A stretch of 53,259 bases of DNA from an uncultured Chitinophagales bacterium (GTDB lineage Bacteria > Bacteroidota > Bacteroidia > Chitinophagales > Chitinophagaceae), in contig CAMPIQ010000009.1 of NCBI GenBank assembly GCA_946886475.1, positions 1-53,259 of the forward strand, in the 5' to 3' direction. Below the pieces are notes generated by a model. The model was not told where the DNA came from. It ran no database searches and was given only the letters and a program-made list of their open reading frames with translations. Positions 34,368 to 43,264 of this stretch are shown one piece after another. The first letter of the stretch is position 1; the number at the start of each line of letters is the position of its first letter. A program made the position numbers and the translations under genes.

Positions 34368-34943
34368 ATGAAGAAAAAAGATATGCAGCAGGAAAACAAC
34401 CAGAATGTTGAAACCGAAATAAATGAGTCCATTAACATCAATACGGATGAAAATGTGGATGGCAACCAACACCTGAATGAGCCGGTGGCTGAAGAATCGG
34501 AGATTGAAAAGCTGAAAGCCGAAGTGGCCGAACTGAATGACCGGTACCTCCGCCAGGTAGCTGAATTCGACAATTTCAAACGGCGCAATGCAAGGGAAAG
34601 GATCGAAATGATCCAAACGGCAGGTAAAGATGTGATCACCGAATTACTTGATGTTCTGGATGACAGTGAAAGGGCTCAAAAACAAATGGATACTTCCAGT
34701 GATGCCGGCCAGATAAAAGAAGGCGTTCAGCTGGTGTTCATAAAGCTGCGCAATACCTTGTCCGGAAAAGGCCTGAAGCCCATGGAAGTGGTTGGAAAGG
34801 AATTCAATCCTGATCTTCATGAAGCCGTAACGGAGATCATAGCCGGGGATGATATGAAAGGAAGGATTGTGGCCGAGATACAGAAAGGATATTATCTCAA
34901 TGATAAGATCATAAGATTTGCAAAAGTGGTGGTTGGGAAATAA
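34368..34943 (+). CDS. grpE: Nucleotide exchange factor GrpE
   Basis: GrpE releases ADP from DnaK in the chaperone cycle. From the ATG at 34368 the protein has 191 residues: an acidic disordered head, a long helix with EIEKLKAEVAELNDRYLR and VAEFDNFKRRNARER, and the C-terminal beta wing with NPDLHEAVTEI and VAEIQKGYYLNDKIIRFAKV (given in two parts). A TTG-started extension to 34242 is rejected because the promoter lies inside it. dnaJ follows 90 nt downstream, so the two form a chaperone operon; dnaK is not in the window. Confidence 0.95.
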   Translation: MKKKDMQQENNQNVETEINESININTDENVDGNQHLNEPVAEESEIEKLKAEVAELNDRYLRQVAEFDNFKRRNARERIEMIQTAGKDVITELLDVLDDSERAQKQMDTSSDAGQIKEGVQLVFIKLRNTLSGKGLKPMEVVGKEFNPDLHEAVTEIIAGDDMKGRIVAEIQKGYYLNDKIIRFAKVVVGK

Positions 34944-34953
34944 AGATCAAAGT

Positions 34954-35023
34954 CAAAATTCAAAACCAGATATTAGTCTCTGTTTTTCAATTTTACATTT
35001 TGAATTTTACATTTTGAATTTTG
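34954..35023. repeat. Inverted and tandem repeats in the grpE-dnaJ spacer
   Basis: CAAAATTCAAAA (34954-34965) is matched by its exact reverse complement TTTTGAATTTTG (35012-35023). The second arm lies in a tandem of AATTTTACATTTTG (two copies, about 34989-35016). A stem in the mRNA just before dnaJ is possible. Confidence 0.65.
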
Positions 35024-35033
35024 AATTTAACAC

Positions 35034-36197
35034 ATGTCAAAAAAAGATTACTACGAAATATTAGGTGTTAACAAAACTGCTTCGGCGGATGAGATCAAGA
35101 AATCTTACCGCAAGGTGGCTATGCAATACCATCCGGACCGTAACCCGGGAGATAAGTCGGCAGAAGAAAAATTTAAGGAAGCTGCCGAAGCTTATGAAAT
35201 CCTGAGCGACCAGGATAAAAGAGCCCAGTATGACCGCTATGGTCATGCCGCAGTAGGTGGAAACGGAAGAGGTGGTTATCCCGGTGGTATGAATATGGAA
35301 GATATCTTCAGCCAGTTCGGTGATATTTTCGGTGAAGATATTTTCGGTAGTTTTTTTGGTGGCGGTGGTGGTCAGAGAACCAGGGGCGGACAAAGATCAA
35401 GAGGCGTTCGCGGTTCCAATCTTCGAATAAAACTCAAACTCACTTACGAGGAAATTGCAAAAGGTGTTACTAAAAACATCAAGGTAAAAAAATATGTTTC
35501 GTGTAATACCTGCAGCGGAAGTGGAGCAAAAGATAAAGGAAGTATTCAAACCTGCGGCACATGCGGTGGAAGCGGACAGGTTAGAAAGGTAACCAATACT
35601 TTCCTTGGACAGATGCAGACCGTTACCACCTGCCCCACCTGTAATGGTGAAGGGTCTACCATTACTGCCAAATGTAATAACTGCAAAGGCGAGGGAAGGG
35701 TGTATGCAGAAGAAATGGTTAGTATTGATATCCCGGCCGGTGTACAGGAAGGCATGCAGCTGAATATCAGCGGAAGAGGCAATGCGGGTGAGCGGGGTGG
35801 AATGAATGGTGACCTCATTATACTGATAGAAGAAGAACAACATAAGGAATTACAAAGAGAAGGATTGAATGTTGCATATGAACTGCACATCTCTTTTCCC
35901 GATGCTGTTTTTGGAACCCAGGCAGAAGTTCCCACTATCGATGGAAGAGCCAAGATAAAAATTCCTGCAGGTACGCAAAGCGGAAAGGTATTCAGGCTGA
36001 AAGGAAAAGGCTTTCCTGCTGTGAACAGTTATGAAAAAGGCGACCAGCTGGTTCAGGTAAATGTATGGACGCCTCAGCATGTGTCCGCTGAAGAAAAATC
36101 CATGCTGGATAAAATGACCCATTCGTCCAATTTCAAGCCCAACCCTGAAAAAAATCAGAAATCGTTTTTTGATAAAATGAGGGAGATGTTTTCGTGA
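35034..36197 (+). CDS. dnaJ: Chaperone DnaJ (Hsp40, type I)
   Basis: DnaJ delivers unfolded clients to DnaK and stimulates its ATPase. The protein has 387 residues in the classical order: J domain (1-70) with the HPD triad in [12 protein letters not shown], a Gly/Phe-rich stretch (about 75-125, with [11 protein letters not shown]), four zinc-finger repeats [24 protein letters not shown] and CNNCKGEG, and the C-terminal client-binding domain. All key residues are present. It follows grpE on the same strand. The 34-nt gap to the convergent vWA gene has no clear terminator. Confidence 0.98.
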   Translation: MSKKDYYEILGVNKTASADEIKKSYRKVAMQYHPDRNPGDKSAEEKFKEAAEAYEILSDQDKRAQYDRYGHAAVGGNGRGGYPGGMNMEDIFSQFGDIFGEDIFGSFFGGGGGQRTRGGQRSRGVRGSNLRIKLKLTYEEIAKGVTKNIKVKKYVSCNTCSGSGAKDKGSIQTCGTCGGSGQVRKVTNTFLGQMQTVTTCPTCNGEGSTITAKCNNCKGEGRVYAEEMVSIDIPAGVQEGMQLNISGRGNAGERGGMNGDLIILIEEEQHKELQREGLNVAYELHISFPDAVFGTQAEVPTIDGRAKIKIPAGTQSGKVFRLKGKGFPAVNSYEKGDQLVQVNVWTPQHVSAEEKSMLDKMTHSSNFKPNPEKNQKSFFDKMREMFS

Positions 36198-36231
36198 GCT
36201 GCCAGCTAATGGCTAACGGCCCGCAGCTTTA

Positions 36232-37992
36232 TTAATGCCTGTCTTTTTTTCGCTTCTTCCCATATACGTCTTTGGCATGCTGAATCATTTCAACAAATTC
36301 CCATTGTGAATAGCTTGCAGGATTGGCGGATTCAGATGCGATCCTGATGATTTCATTCCAGGAAATATCTTTTGCAAACCGGGATTTACGCAACAAAGAT
36401 CCAAACATGATCACGGAGCTTGCGAATTTATAGCATGGTTCAAGATCGTCAAATGCGGTATAGCTGATGGAAGGCGATTCTTTCAAATGAAGTACCTGGC
36501 TATCGGAAGGCATTTTAAATTCCAAAATAAAATTTACAGGATTAAAAACCGCTCCCGATCCCGCAACGGCAATACCGGGTTTGGTGGGCTCTAATTCAAA
36601 TGCCACGATGGTACTGTAAGCCGAACCAATTTCTCCTCCCTCAATAACAGCATCCTTATCCCTTATGGCCCCAACCTTATTATCAAACCCCAGTAAACGG
36701 TATTCTTTAATATAATCAGGGTTGAACTCCACATTGAGATAGGCATCATCAGCAACCGTAAATAATGTTTGTGTGAATTCTTTGAGCAATATCTTTTCAG
36801 CCTCAGCATAATTATCGATATAGGCAAAATTGCCATTACCTCTTTGTGCAAGCGTTTGTATTTTGGAGTCTTTATAATTTCCCATCCCTATGCCAAGGCA
36901 GGTAAGATAGATCCCGGTTTCCTTTTGTTTGGCTATCATCTCTTCAAGTTCTTCATCTTTCTGAATACCCACATTAAAATCTCCATCTGTAGCCAGTATG
37001 ATCCTGTTATTTCCATCTTTGATAAAATGATTCCTGGCAACACTGTAAGCAAGCCTGATACCTGATTCACCTGGTGTGGATCCACCTGGCTGCAAACTGT
37101 CGATGGTTTTTAAAATTTTTTCTTTTTCATCACCTCCTGTTGTTGGCAGTGCAATGCCTATGGTGCCACCATACACTATGATGGAAACTGAATCTTTTGT
37201 ACGCAAATTATTCACAAGGGCCTTGAAGCCGTTTTTTAACAATGGCAATCTATTAGGCATATCCATTGAACCGGAAACATCGATCAAAAAAACAAGGTGA
37301 CTTGCAGGAAGATTATCAAGAGGAAGCTTTTTTGAATTGATATGGGCAAAAAGCAACTGGTTATTCTTATTCCAGGGGCAATCGGTCAACACGGTTCTTA
37401 TGTCGAAAGTTTTGCCTCCCTGCGGTTCAATATAATCGAAATTGAAATAATTAAGCATTTCTTCTATCCGTACGGCATCGGGAGGAACCGCCGTGTTCAT
37501 GGTAAGAAACCGCCTGATATTACTATAGGAAGCCCTGTCAACATTTAGAGTAACACCGGTGGAAGGATAGGCTGTGGCATTAATGAACTGATTTTCTATG
37601 GTGCTTGCATAAGTTTCATCGCCCGTAAACCATAACTGCTGCGTTTCCCTTTTCAGATTTTGAGTAAGCGACACCAGTTTATTGGTGCGGGAGCTCTTGA
37701 ATATGGCTGATTTTTTAAGTGAAATCTCTATAAACCTGGTTGCGTCTATTGCCATCGTCCTTTCGTGATAGCCTTCGCTGTTCACGGTAATGGTATCGTA
37801 CCGCACATTTGTATTCAAACCAAATATTCCTTCTACTCTTGCATAATAGGTATAGCGGGAACTATGGAGAAGGATAGAAGCATTAGGCAAAGGATTGCCT
37901 GCTTCATCAGTAACCTGGCCTCTCAAATAATATTGAGCGCATGCAAGCAACGGACAAAAAAAGAAAATAATAATATTTAAGGCAATCTTCAA
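36232..37992 (-). CDS. Exported vWA-domain protein (YfbK-like, with DUF3520)
   Basis: The protein has 586 residues. The start is TTG at 37992, followed by a signal peptide (KIALNIIIFFFCPLLAC) that could also be read as a lipobox (LLAC). Next comes a carboxypeptidase-regulatory-like beta domain (about 22-95, with LRGQVTDEAGNPLPNASILL). Then the vWF_A N-terminal domain with VDRASYSNIRRFL and IEEMLNYFNFDY, a vWA domain with intact MIDAS motif FLIDVSGSMD, and a DUF3520 C-terminus ending in a Lys/Arg cluster. It should bind a metal ion and a partner protein in the envelope. It follows hpt after 40 nt. Function is unknown. Confidence 0.87.
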   Translation of the reverse strand: MKIALNIIIFFFCPLLACAQYYLRGQVTDEAGNPLPNASILLHSSRYTYYARVEGIFGLNTNVRYDTITVNSEGYHERTMAIDATRFIEISLKKSAIFKSSRTNKLVSLTQNLKRETQQLWFTGDETYASTIENQFINATAYPSTGVTLNVDRASYSNIRRFLTMNTAVPPDAVRIEEMLNYFNFDYIEPQGGKTFDIRTVLTDCPWNKNNQLLFAHINSKKLPLDNLPASHLVFLIDVSGSMDMPNRLPLLKNGFKALVNNLRTKDSVSIIVYGGTIGIALPTTGGDEKEKILKTIDSLQPGGSTPGESGIRLAYSVARNHFIKDGNNRIILATDGDFNVGIQKDEELEEMIAKQKETGIYLTCLGIGMGNYKDSKIQTLAQRGNGNFAYIDNYAEAEKILLKEFTQTLFTVADDAYLNVEFNPDYIKEYRLLGFDNKVGAIRDKDAVIEGGEIGSAYSTIVAFELEPTKPGIAVAGSGAVFNPVNFILEFKMPSDSQVLHLKESPSISYTAFDDLEPCYKFASSVIMFGSLLRKSRFAKDISWNEIIRIASESANPASYSQWEFVEMIQHAKDVYGKKRKKDRH

Positions 37993-38032
37993 GACAAACT
38001 TGCGAGGAAATTACGAAACTTGGCTTAGTATG

Positions 38033-38572
38033 TCAAGATGGTTTTGCCAATTGATAGATTTCCTTAAGATTTCGTCCCAGCCCATCATAGTCCAGACCAT
38101 ATCCAACAACGAACTTATTTGGAATGGAAAAACCAATATAATCGATCGTGAGCGGAAATTGTGTGGCTTCGGGCTTATGAAGCAGGGCTGCGATCTTTAA
38201 TGATCTTGGCTGCTGGTGGTCGAGCTTTGGGAGAAACTCGCTGAGTGTTTTACCTGTATCAACTATGTCTTCAACAATGATCACGTCACGGTCATAAAGA
38301 TCCTGATCAAGACCAATGGCGGTAATAACATTCCCGCTTGATTTCATTCCCCTGTACGATGCCAGTTTAATAAAACAGATCTCAGCGTCTATGGTCACAT
38401 ACTTGAACAGATCGGCGGCAAACATGAAGGCGCCGTTTAGTATGGCTATAAAAAGTGGTTTCTTTCCTTCGTAATCTTTATTTAACTGATCTGCTATTAA
38501 CCTGATCTTCTCCTGAATATCCTTTTCAGAAAGGTAGGTATCAAATTCCTTGTCGTGCAGCTTAATTGGCAT
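38033..38572 (-). CDS. hpt: Hypoxanthine phosphoribosyltransferase
   Basis: This purine-salvage enzyme makes IMP (and often GMP) from the free base and PRPP in the cytoplasm. The protein has 179 residues. The PRPP-binding loop is VIIVEDIVDTGKTL, the flexible loop region is IKLASYRGMKSSG, and the base-binding region FVVGYGLDYDG is typical. Its ATG follows the stop of the glucosaminidase gene with no gap, so translation is probably coupled. Confidence 0.94.
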   Translation of the reverse strand: MPIKLHDKEFDTYLSEKDIQEKIRLIADQLNKDYEGKKPLFIAILNGAFMFAADLFKYVTIDAEICFIKLASYRGMKSSGNVITAIGLDQDLYDRDVIIVEDIVDTGKTLSEFLPKLDHQQPRSLKIAALLHKPEATQFPLTIDYIGFSIPNKFVVGYGLDYDGLGRNLKEIYQLAKPS

Positions 38573-39790
38573 TTAGTTATTTTTATTGATGCGAATCTTT
38601 TGCCCGGTCCTGAGACCTGTAGTTTCAAGTTCATTCCATTTCATGAGGTCGTCAATGGCAACAAGATATTTTTTTGAAATGGAATAAACTGTTTCTTTTG
38701 CCTGAACAACGTGCCAAACAAAGCTAGTTTCATTTTCTACATTCTTAATTTCATTTTTTGCAGCGGGCATTTCTGCCACCCGTTTTTTTTCTTCTTTTAA
38801 TTTAGGCATTGAACCTGCCCTGGAACGTAAATGCAATTTTTCACCCGTTGCAGGGTGCATATGAAGCTCTAACAAATTATATTCAGCAAGCATTTCTATT
38901 CTTATGGCTTCGGTTTGTGCAATGCTATGCAATGTTTCACCTTCGGCAACCAGATGAAATTCATTTGCCCCTGTTTTTCTTTTTCGTTGCAAATATATCA
39001 GCTGGTCTCTTTCAGCAACATCAACAGGTTTCATATCATTGAATTCAAACAATCTTGAAAGATTCAATTTATGCTCTTCCGCTATTTTAAGGAAGGAGGT
39101 GCCTTTATAAACCAACACCACCTTTGTTTCATTGATCTTAAAAACACCTGATGGATATTTTGTTCTCAGTGCCAGATCTTCAACAGGCTCATTCAGTTCT
39201 GTTTTTGCCTCTTCATCAGATGCTGATTCTTCTTTGTTGGAGGCCCAAACCAGTTCATCCCTGGTTTCCTTATTAAGAGCGATCATAGTATAATCCTGAA
39301 GATTATAATCTTTAATCAGCTTAATAAGTATCTGGGGATATTTTGGATTGGTTGCATAACCGGCTTTTTTGAGGCCATATGCCCAGCCCTCATAATCTGT
39401 TGGATCCAGCTTAAACAGATCTGTATAATAGGGGCGGTATTTTAAAAAATCTGAATGGTCGCGGTAGGATTCATAAGGATCATTGTATTTGCGGAAACAT
39501 TCGCCTCTTGCATCGTCATCGTGGCTTACGCTTTCACCTTTCCAGTCGCTCTTACATTTAATTCCAAAATGATTATTAGACCTTCTTACCAGGTCGCTGG
39601 TACCTGCTCCTGTTTCGTGAATGCCCTGAGCAAGCGTTATAGCGGCAGGAACGCCCGTCCTTTGCATTTCAGCGATAGCAATGTCCTTATAGGTTTCAAT
39701 ATAGCTTTTGATTACCTGGGATGATTGCGCGAAGATTTGGCTGCCCAACAGGACAGAGAGGAAGGTGATTGATAACTTAAGTTTTTTCAT
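38573..39790 (-). CDS. Exported glucosaminidase with three LysM domains
   Basis: The protein has 405 residues with a signal peptide (to about 21, ending in IFA). The GH73-type glucosaminidase domain (about 25-165) has ITLAQGIHETGAG, with the probable catalytic Glu, then SNNHFGIKC and YESYRDHSDFLKYRPYY. Three LysM units follow (about 220-265, 275-320 and 360-403), for instance VQAKETVYSISKKYLVAIDD, which bind peptidoglycan. It should cut glycan strands, perhaps in cell separation or wall insertion. It lies between an O-methyltransferase gene and hpt in a five-gene run. Confidence 0.92.
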   Translation of the reverse strand: MKKLKLSITFLSVLLGSQIFAQSSQVIKSYIETYKDIAIAEMQRTGVPAAITLAQGIHETGAGTSDLVRRSNNHFGIKCKSDWKGESVSHDDDARGECFRKYNDPYESYRDHSDFLKYRPYYTDLFKLDPTDYEGWAYGLKKAGYATNPKYPQILIKLIKDYNLQDYTMIALNKETRDELVWASNKEESASDEEAKTELNEPVEDLALRTKYPSGVFKINETKVVLVYKGTSFLKIAEEHKLNLSRLFEFNDMKPVDVAERDQLIYLQRKRKTGANEFHLVAEGETLHSIAQTEAIRIEMLAEYNLLELHMHPATGEKLHLRSRAGSMPKLKEEKKRVAEMPAAKNEIKNVENETSFVWHVVQAKETVYSISKKYLVAIDDLMKWNELETTGLRTGQKIRINKNN

Positions 39791-39814
39791 GGATCTTATT
39801 GGTTTATGGCTAAG

Positions 39815-40453
39815 TCATTGTTTCCGGATCAGAAACAAACCATCTCTCACGGGTAACATTATTTTTTCTATATCCGTTCTTTCCAGGATGTGATCATTAA
39901 AAGCCTGGATCGACCTGGCATTTTTGCCAGTGATATTTTCCTCCAGCACCTGCCCGTGAAACAGCACATTGTCCGCTAAAATAAAACCCTTTGGATTTAG
40001 TTTGGGAAAAACAAGGTTAAAATAATGAATATAATTTTCCTTGTCTGCATCAATGAAAACCAAATCCCAGGATTCATTTATTTCACCGATGATTTCTAAC
40101 GCATCACCGATATGTAATATTATCTGATCCTTATAATCGCTCTTCTCAAAATAAGATCTGGCCTTTTCAGCATCAGCTGACCTTAATTCAATTGTATGCA
40201 AGAATCCGGCCTCATCAAGACCATTTGCAAGACATAAGGCGCTATAACCTGTAAATGTTCCGATCTCCAGGATGCGTTTTGGTTTGATCATGTTGCTGAT
40301 CATCTTAAGCAACTGCCCCTGTAAATGTCCACTGATCATGTGTGCATGTGCGTGATGCTTTACAGTAAAATCAAGCACCTCCTGCAGCAGTAAGTCATCT
40401 GCTGAAGTATATTTTTCCGCGTAAAGCTGAGCCTGTGGGTTTACTATATCCAT
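39815..40453 (-). CDS. O-methyltransferase (caffeoyl-CoA OMT family, Methyltransf_3)
   Basis: The protein has 212 residues, normal for the family. The SAM motif is ILEIGTFTGYSALCLANGL, the metal-binding Asp lies in LVFIDADKENY, and the substrate-side region is ILADNVLFHGQV. Bacterial members use SAM to methylate catechol-like hydroxyls with a divalent metal; the substrate here is unknown. The start overlaps the stop of the transporter gene by one base (TAATG). Confidence 0.92.
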   Translation of the reverse strand: MDIVNPQAQLYAEKYTSADDLLLQEVLDFTVKHHAHAHMISGHLQGQLLKMISNMIKPKRILEIGTFTGYSALCLANGLDEAGFLHTIELRSADAEKARSYFEKSDYKDQIILHIGDALEIIGEINESWDLVFIDADKENYIHYFNLVFPKLNPKGFILADNVLFHGQVLEENITGKNARSIQAFNDHILERTDIEKIMLPVRDGLFLIRKQ

Positions 40454-41979
40454 TATCGTTTAGCAGGATCGTGTGAAGGGCCTTCAGTTTTTTCCGCCTC
40501 CATTACAAAATCACCATCACCGGGCTTTGAGATCATTAACAGCCCGAGAAAAGTAAACAGGCCATTGATGATAATCAGCTCCAGGCCTATCTGGAAATCC
40601 CCGAAGATATCTTTCTGGTATACATCCAGTATGTAACATATTACCGGGGATAACACGGCCACATAGGGCACAAGCCTGTCATTCACTTTTCTTTTGGTAA
40701 GTATTCCAAATGCAAACAATCCAAGCAGGGGGCCATAAGTATAAGCAGCTACTTTCAGTATCACACCAATCATACTTCCGCTATTGATCCAGTAAAATAT
40801 CATAACCACAAGAAGAAATACCAGTGCAAATACCAGGTGAACCGATTTCCTGATTTTATTTTTTTGCTTGTCGGTCCATTCTTCCCTTCTTTTTAAGCCA
40901 AGTATATCTATACAAAATGAAGATGTAAGTGCAGTGATAGCGCCATCCGCACTTGGGAAAAGCGCTGAGATCAGGGCAATGATAAATATTACCGAAATAA
41001 TTCCGGGAACACCTTCTCCCAGTGCAATGGTTGGGAACAGGCGGTCAGGCCTGGTACTGATACCGTTTTGCGATCCATAGAGATAAAGTAAACCACCAAG
41101 GAATAAAAATAATAAAACCACCAAAGCCTGGATCAATGAAAAGGTGATCATGTTCTTTTGGGAATCTTTCAGGTTTCTCACACTGATATTCTTCTGCATC
41201 ATTTCCTGATCCATCCCGGTCATTGTAATTGTAATGAATGCACCTGCCAGTACCTGTTTCACAAAGAACAAACTGCTGTTGGGATCCGACACAAACATTT
41301 TAGTAAATCCGGAATCTGTCATTTGACTGAGTCCTTCTCCAAAATCAAGATTAAGTGTTCTTAAAATGTAGATCACGCAAATCACAAGTCCAATCAGCAT
41401 ACCTGAGGTTTGCAACATATCCGTCCACACAATGGTCTTAACACCACCTTCATAAGTATACAACAGGATCATAAAGAGAATGATAACGGTGGTTACCCAA
41501 AATGGAATTCCATAACTGGAGAGGATAGCATCCTGTAATATGGCTACAACCAGGTAAAGACGAGCCGTTGCACCAAGTGTTCTGGACAAAATAAAAAATG
41601 AGGCCCCGGTTTTATAAGATATAAATCCAAGTCTTTTACTCAGGTAGTTATATATGGAGGTTACGTTCAACCTGTAATAAAGAGGAAGCAATACAAAAGC
41701 AATAATAAAATATCCGATCACATAACCAATCACTATCTGGAAATAGGTAAATGCTTCAAACCCATCACCCATTGGTTTTCCAACAGCGCCCGGCACACTA
41801 ACAAATGTTACACCGCTCAGTGAGGTACCAATCATTCCAAAAGCTACCACCATCCAATTGGAACTTTTATTGCCTATAAAGAAGGATTCGTTGTTGGCAT
41901 TTCTTGAAGTGTAGTATGCAACTACAAGCAAAAGAACAAAGTAACCGACAACAAAGGATAGTAACAGTTCTGCAGACAT
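40453..41979 (-). CDS. Sodium:solute symporter (SSS family)
   Basis: The protein has 508 residues with about 13 predicted membrane helices. The family start LLSFVVGYFVLLLVVAYY, the GTSLSGVTFVSVPGA stretch in helix 2 and the central ALFPSADGAITALTSSFCID fit sodium-coupled symporters of the sugar/vitamin/amino-acid type. No substrate can be assigned. It is first in the run with the O-methyltransferase, glucosaminidase, hpt and vWA genes, and divergent from the LOG gene. The 3' end overlaps the next gene by one base. Confidence 0.93.
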   Translation of the reverse strand: MSAELLLSFVVGYFVLLLVVAYYTSRNANNESFFIGNKSSNWMVVAFGMIGTSLSGVTFVSVPGAVGKPMGDGFEAFTYFQIVIGYVIGYFIIAFVLLPLYYRLNVTSIYNYLSKRLGFISYKTGASFFILSRTLGATARLYLVVAILQDAILSSYGIPFWVTTVIILFMILLYTYEGGVKTIVWTDMLQTSGMLIGLVICVIYILRTLNLDFGEGLSQMTDSGFTKMFVSDPNSSLFFVKQVLAGAFITITMTGMDQEMMQKNISVRNLKDSQKNMITFSLIQALVVLLFLFLGGLLYLYGSQNGISTRPDRLFPTIALGEGVPGIISVIFIIALISALFPSADGAITALTSSFCIDILGLKRREEWTDKQKNKIRKSVHLVFALVFLLVVMIFYWINSGSMIGVILKVAAYTYGPLLGLFAFGILTKRKVNDRLVPYVAVLSPVICYILDVYQKDIFGDFQIGLELIIINGLFTFLGLLMISKPGDGDFVMEAEKTEGPSHDPAKR

Positions 41980-42069
41980 ATGAATGGTTTTGTAAGAAAA
42001 TTAGGTGCAAACATCAGTATTTTTTGAAGATAGAAAAATTTGTCTTCCATTTGCTGCACAAATCAGGAC

Positions 42070-42612
42070 ATGGGCAAGATTAACAAAATGGCTATTTTTT
42101 GTGGTTCCAAAACAGGGAAGAATGAATTATTTGCGATTCACGCCTCTGAACTTGCCACCGTCCTTGCCCAATCAGGAATTGAATTGATCTATGGTGGAGG
42201 AAGAAAAGGTTTGATGGGTATAGTAGCCGATACCATGATGAAACATAACGGCATTGTGCGTGGTGTGATTCCCAAATTGCTAACCGACTGGGAACACCAA
42301 CATGAAGGCATAAGCGAATTATTTGTAGTAGATGATATGCACCTGCGGAAAAGAAAGATGTACGAGCTTTGTGATGCAGTGATCATACTGCCGGGTGGAT
42401 TTGGCACCCTTGATGAATTATTTGAAGTACTTACCTGGAATGTTCTTTCTATTCATGATAAAAAGGTTTTCATTCTGAACTCAGGAGGATTTTACAACCA
42501 CCTGCTGCAACACATACAATTTGTAGCGGAGCAGGGATTTCTGTGGGAAGAACTTGAAAAGCAGGTTACCATTATCAATGAACCCGGAGAATTGGAGAAG
42601 CATCTGTACTGA
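42070..42612 (+). CDS. LOG family (TIGR00730) Rossmann-fold protein, probable nucleotide 5'-monophosphate phosphoribohydrolase
   Basis: The protein has 180 residues from the ATG at 42070. An upstream TTG at 42040 is rejected because MGKINKMAIFCGSK matches the family start. The signatures are ELIYGGGRKGLMG and LPGGFGTLDELFE, with the PGGxGTxxE motif complete. Members cleave adenosine monophosphate or cytokinin ribotides to the base; in non-plant bacteria the role is often purine handling. The gene is single, divergent from the SSS transporter gene and convergent with the next gene. Confidence 0.92.
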   Translation: MGKINKMAIFCGSKTGKNELFAIHASELATVLAQSGIELIYGGGRKGLMGIVADTMMKHNGIVRGVIPKLLTDWEHQHEGISELFVVDDMHLRKRKMYELCDAVIILPGGFGTLDELFEVLTWNVLSIHDKKVFILNSGGFYNHLLQHIQFVAEQGFLWEELEKQVTIINEPGELEKHLY

Positions 42613-42630
42613 CTGAAGTGAATAACTATT

Positions 42631-43254
42631 TCATCTTCCTCCGCCGCCCTGGAATAATGGAATGTTGATGCCGGCCCTTATAATGGGAAGCGCACGGCCC
42701 GCATTATCTGTATATGGAGAATTTTCATTATCAGAAATATCAAACAATACGGCAAGGTACCCGAAAGCCGAGCCGCCAGCAGGGTCTCTTCCGGTGGTAT
42801 AACCCCCTCCAACCAGCACGCTGTTGCCGGAAACCTGCCTCACTTCCGATAGCATGCCTGTATTTGGCGCCGGTATATATTTTAACCTGATCCAGTTATG
42901 CTCTACCTGTCCCTGTACAAAAAGAAACCGTACCGGGAATAACCTGGTAAAGACACCACCGCCATATACACTTTGCCGGAGTTTGTCGTTGTAATATTGA
43001 TAATCGCGATACGAAGTGTAGGTATAGTTAAGAACAATGCCAAGGTCGGCCCACCGCGTAAGATTATACCCCAGAACCGGACTTCCGCCAATCAGGAAGG
43101 ACTGATTGGAAAATGAAAGGGATATACTGCCTCCGGTAAAAAGTTTTTCTTTCTTAAACCCTTTCTTTTCTTCTGTTTCCTCTTCCTGGGCAAATGAAGC
43201 GATGGCCGAACAGTTGATAAAAAATACAACCAATAGAAAATGCTTTACGCTCAT
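42631..43254 (-). CDS. Small outer-membrane beta-barrel protein
   Basis: The protein has 207 residues with a signal peptide ending at SFAQ, then an acidic and Lys-rich patch EEETEEKKGFKKEK. The rest alternates in a beta-barrel pattern, for example GGSISLSFSNQSFLIGGSPV and FGYLAVLFDIS. It ends in a Gly-rich tail after INIPLFQ. It follows the FAD oxidase gene after 10 nt, so it lies on the same transcript, but no link in function is obvious. Family not recognised. Confidence 0.75.
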   Translation of the reverse strand: MSVKHFLLVVFFINCSAIASFAQEEETEEKKGFKKEKLFTGGSISLSFSNQSFLIGGSPVLGYNLTRWADLGIVLNYTYTSYRDYQYYNDKLRQSVYGGGVFTRLFPVRFLFVQGQVEHNWIRLKYIPAPNTGMLSEVRQVSGNSVLVGGGYTTGRDPAGGSAFGYLAVLFDISDNENSPYTDNAGRALPIIRAGINIPLFQGGGGR

Positions 43255-43264
43255 AGATCAAGTT

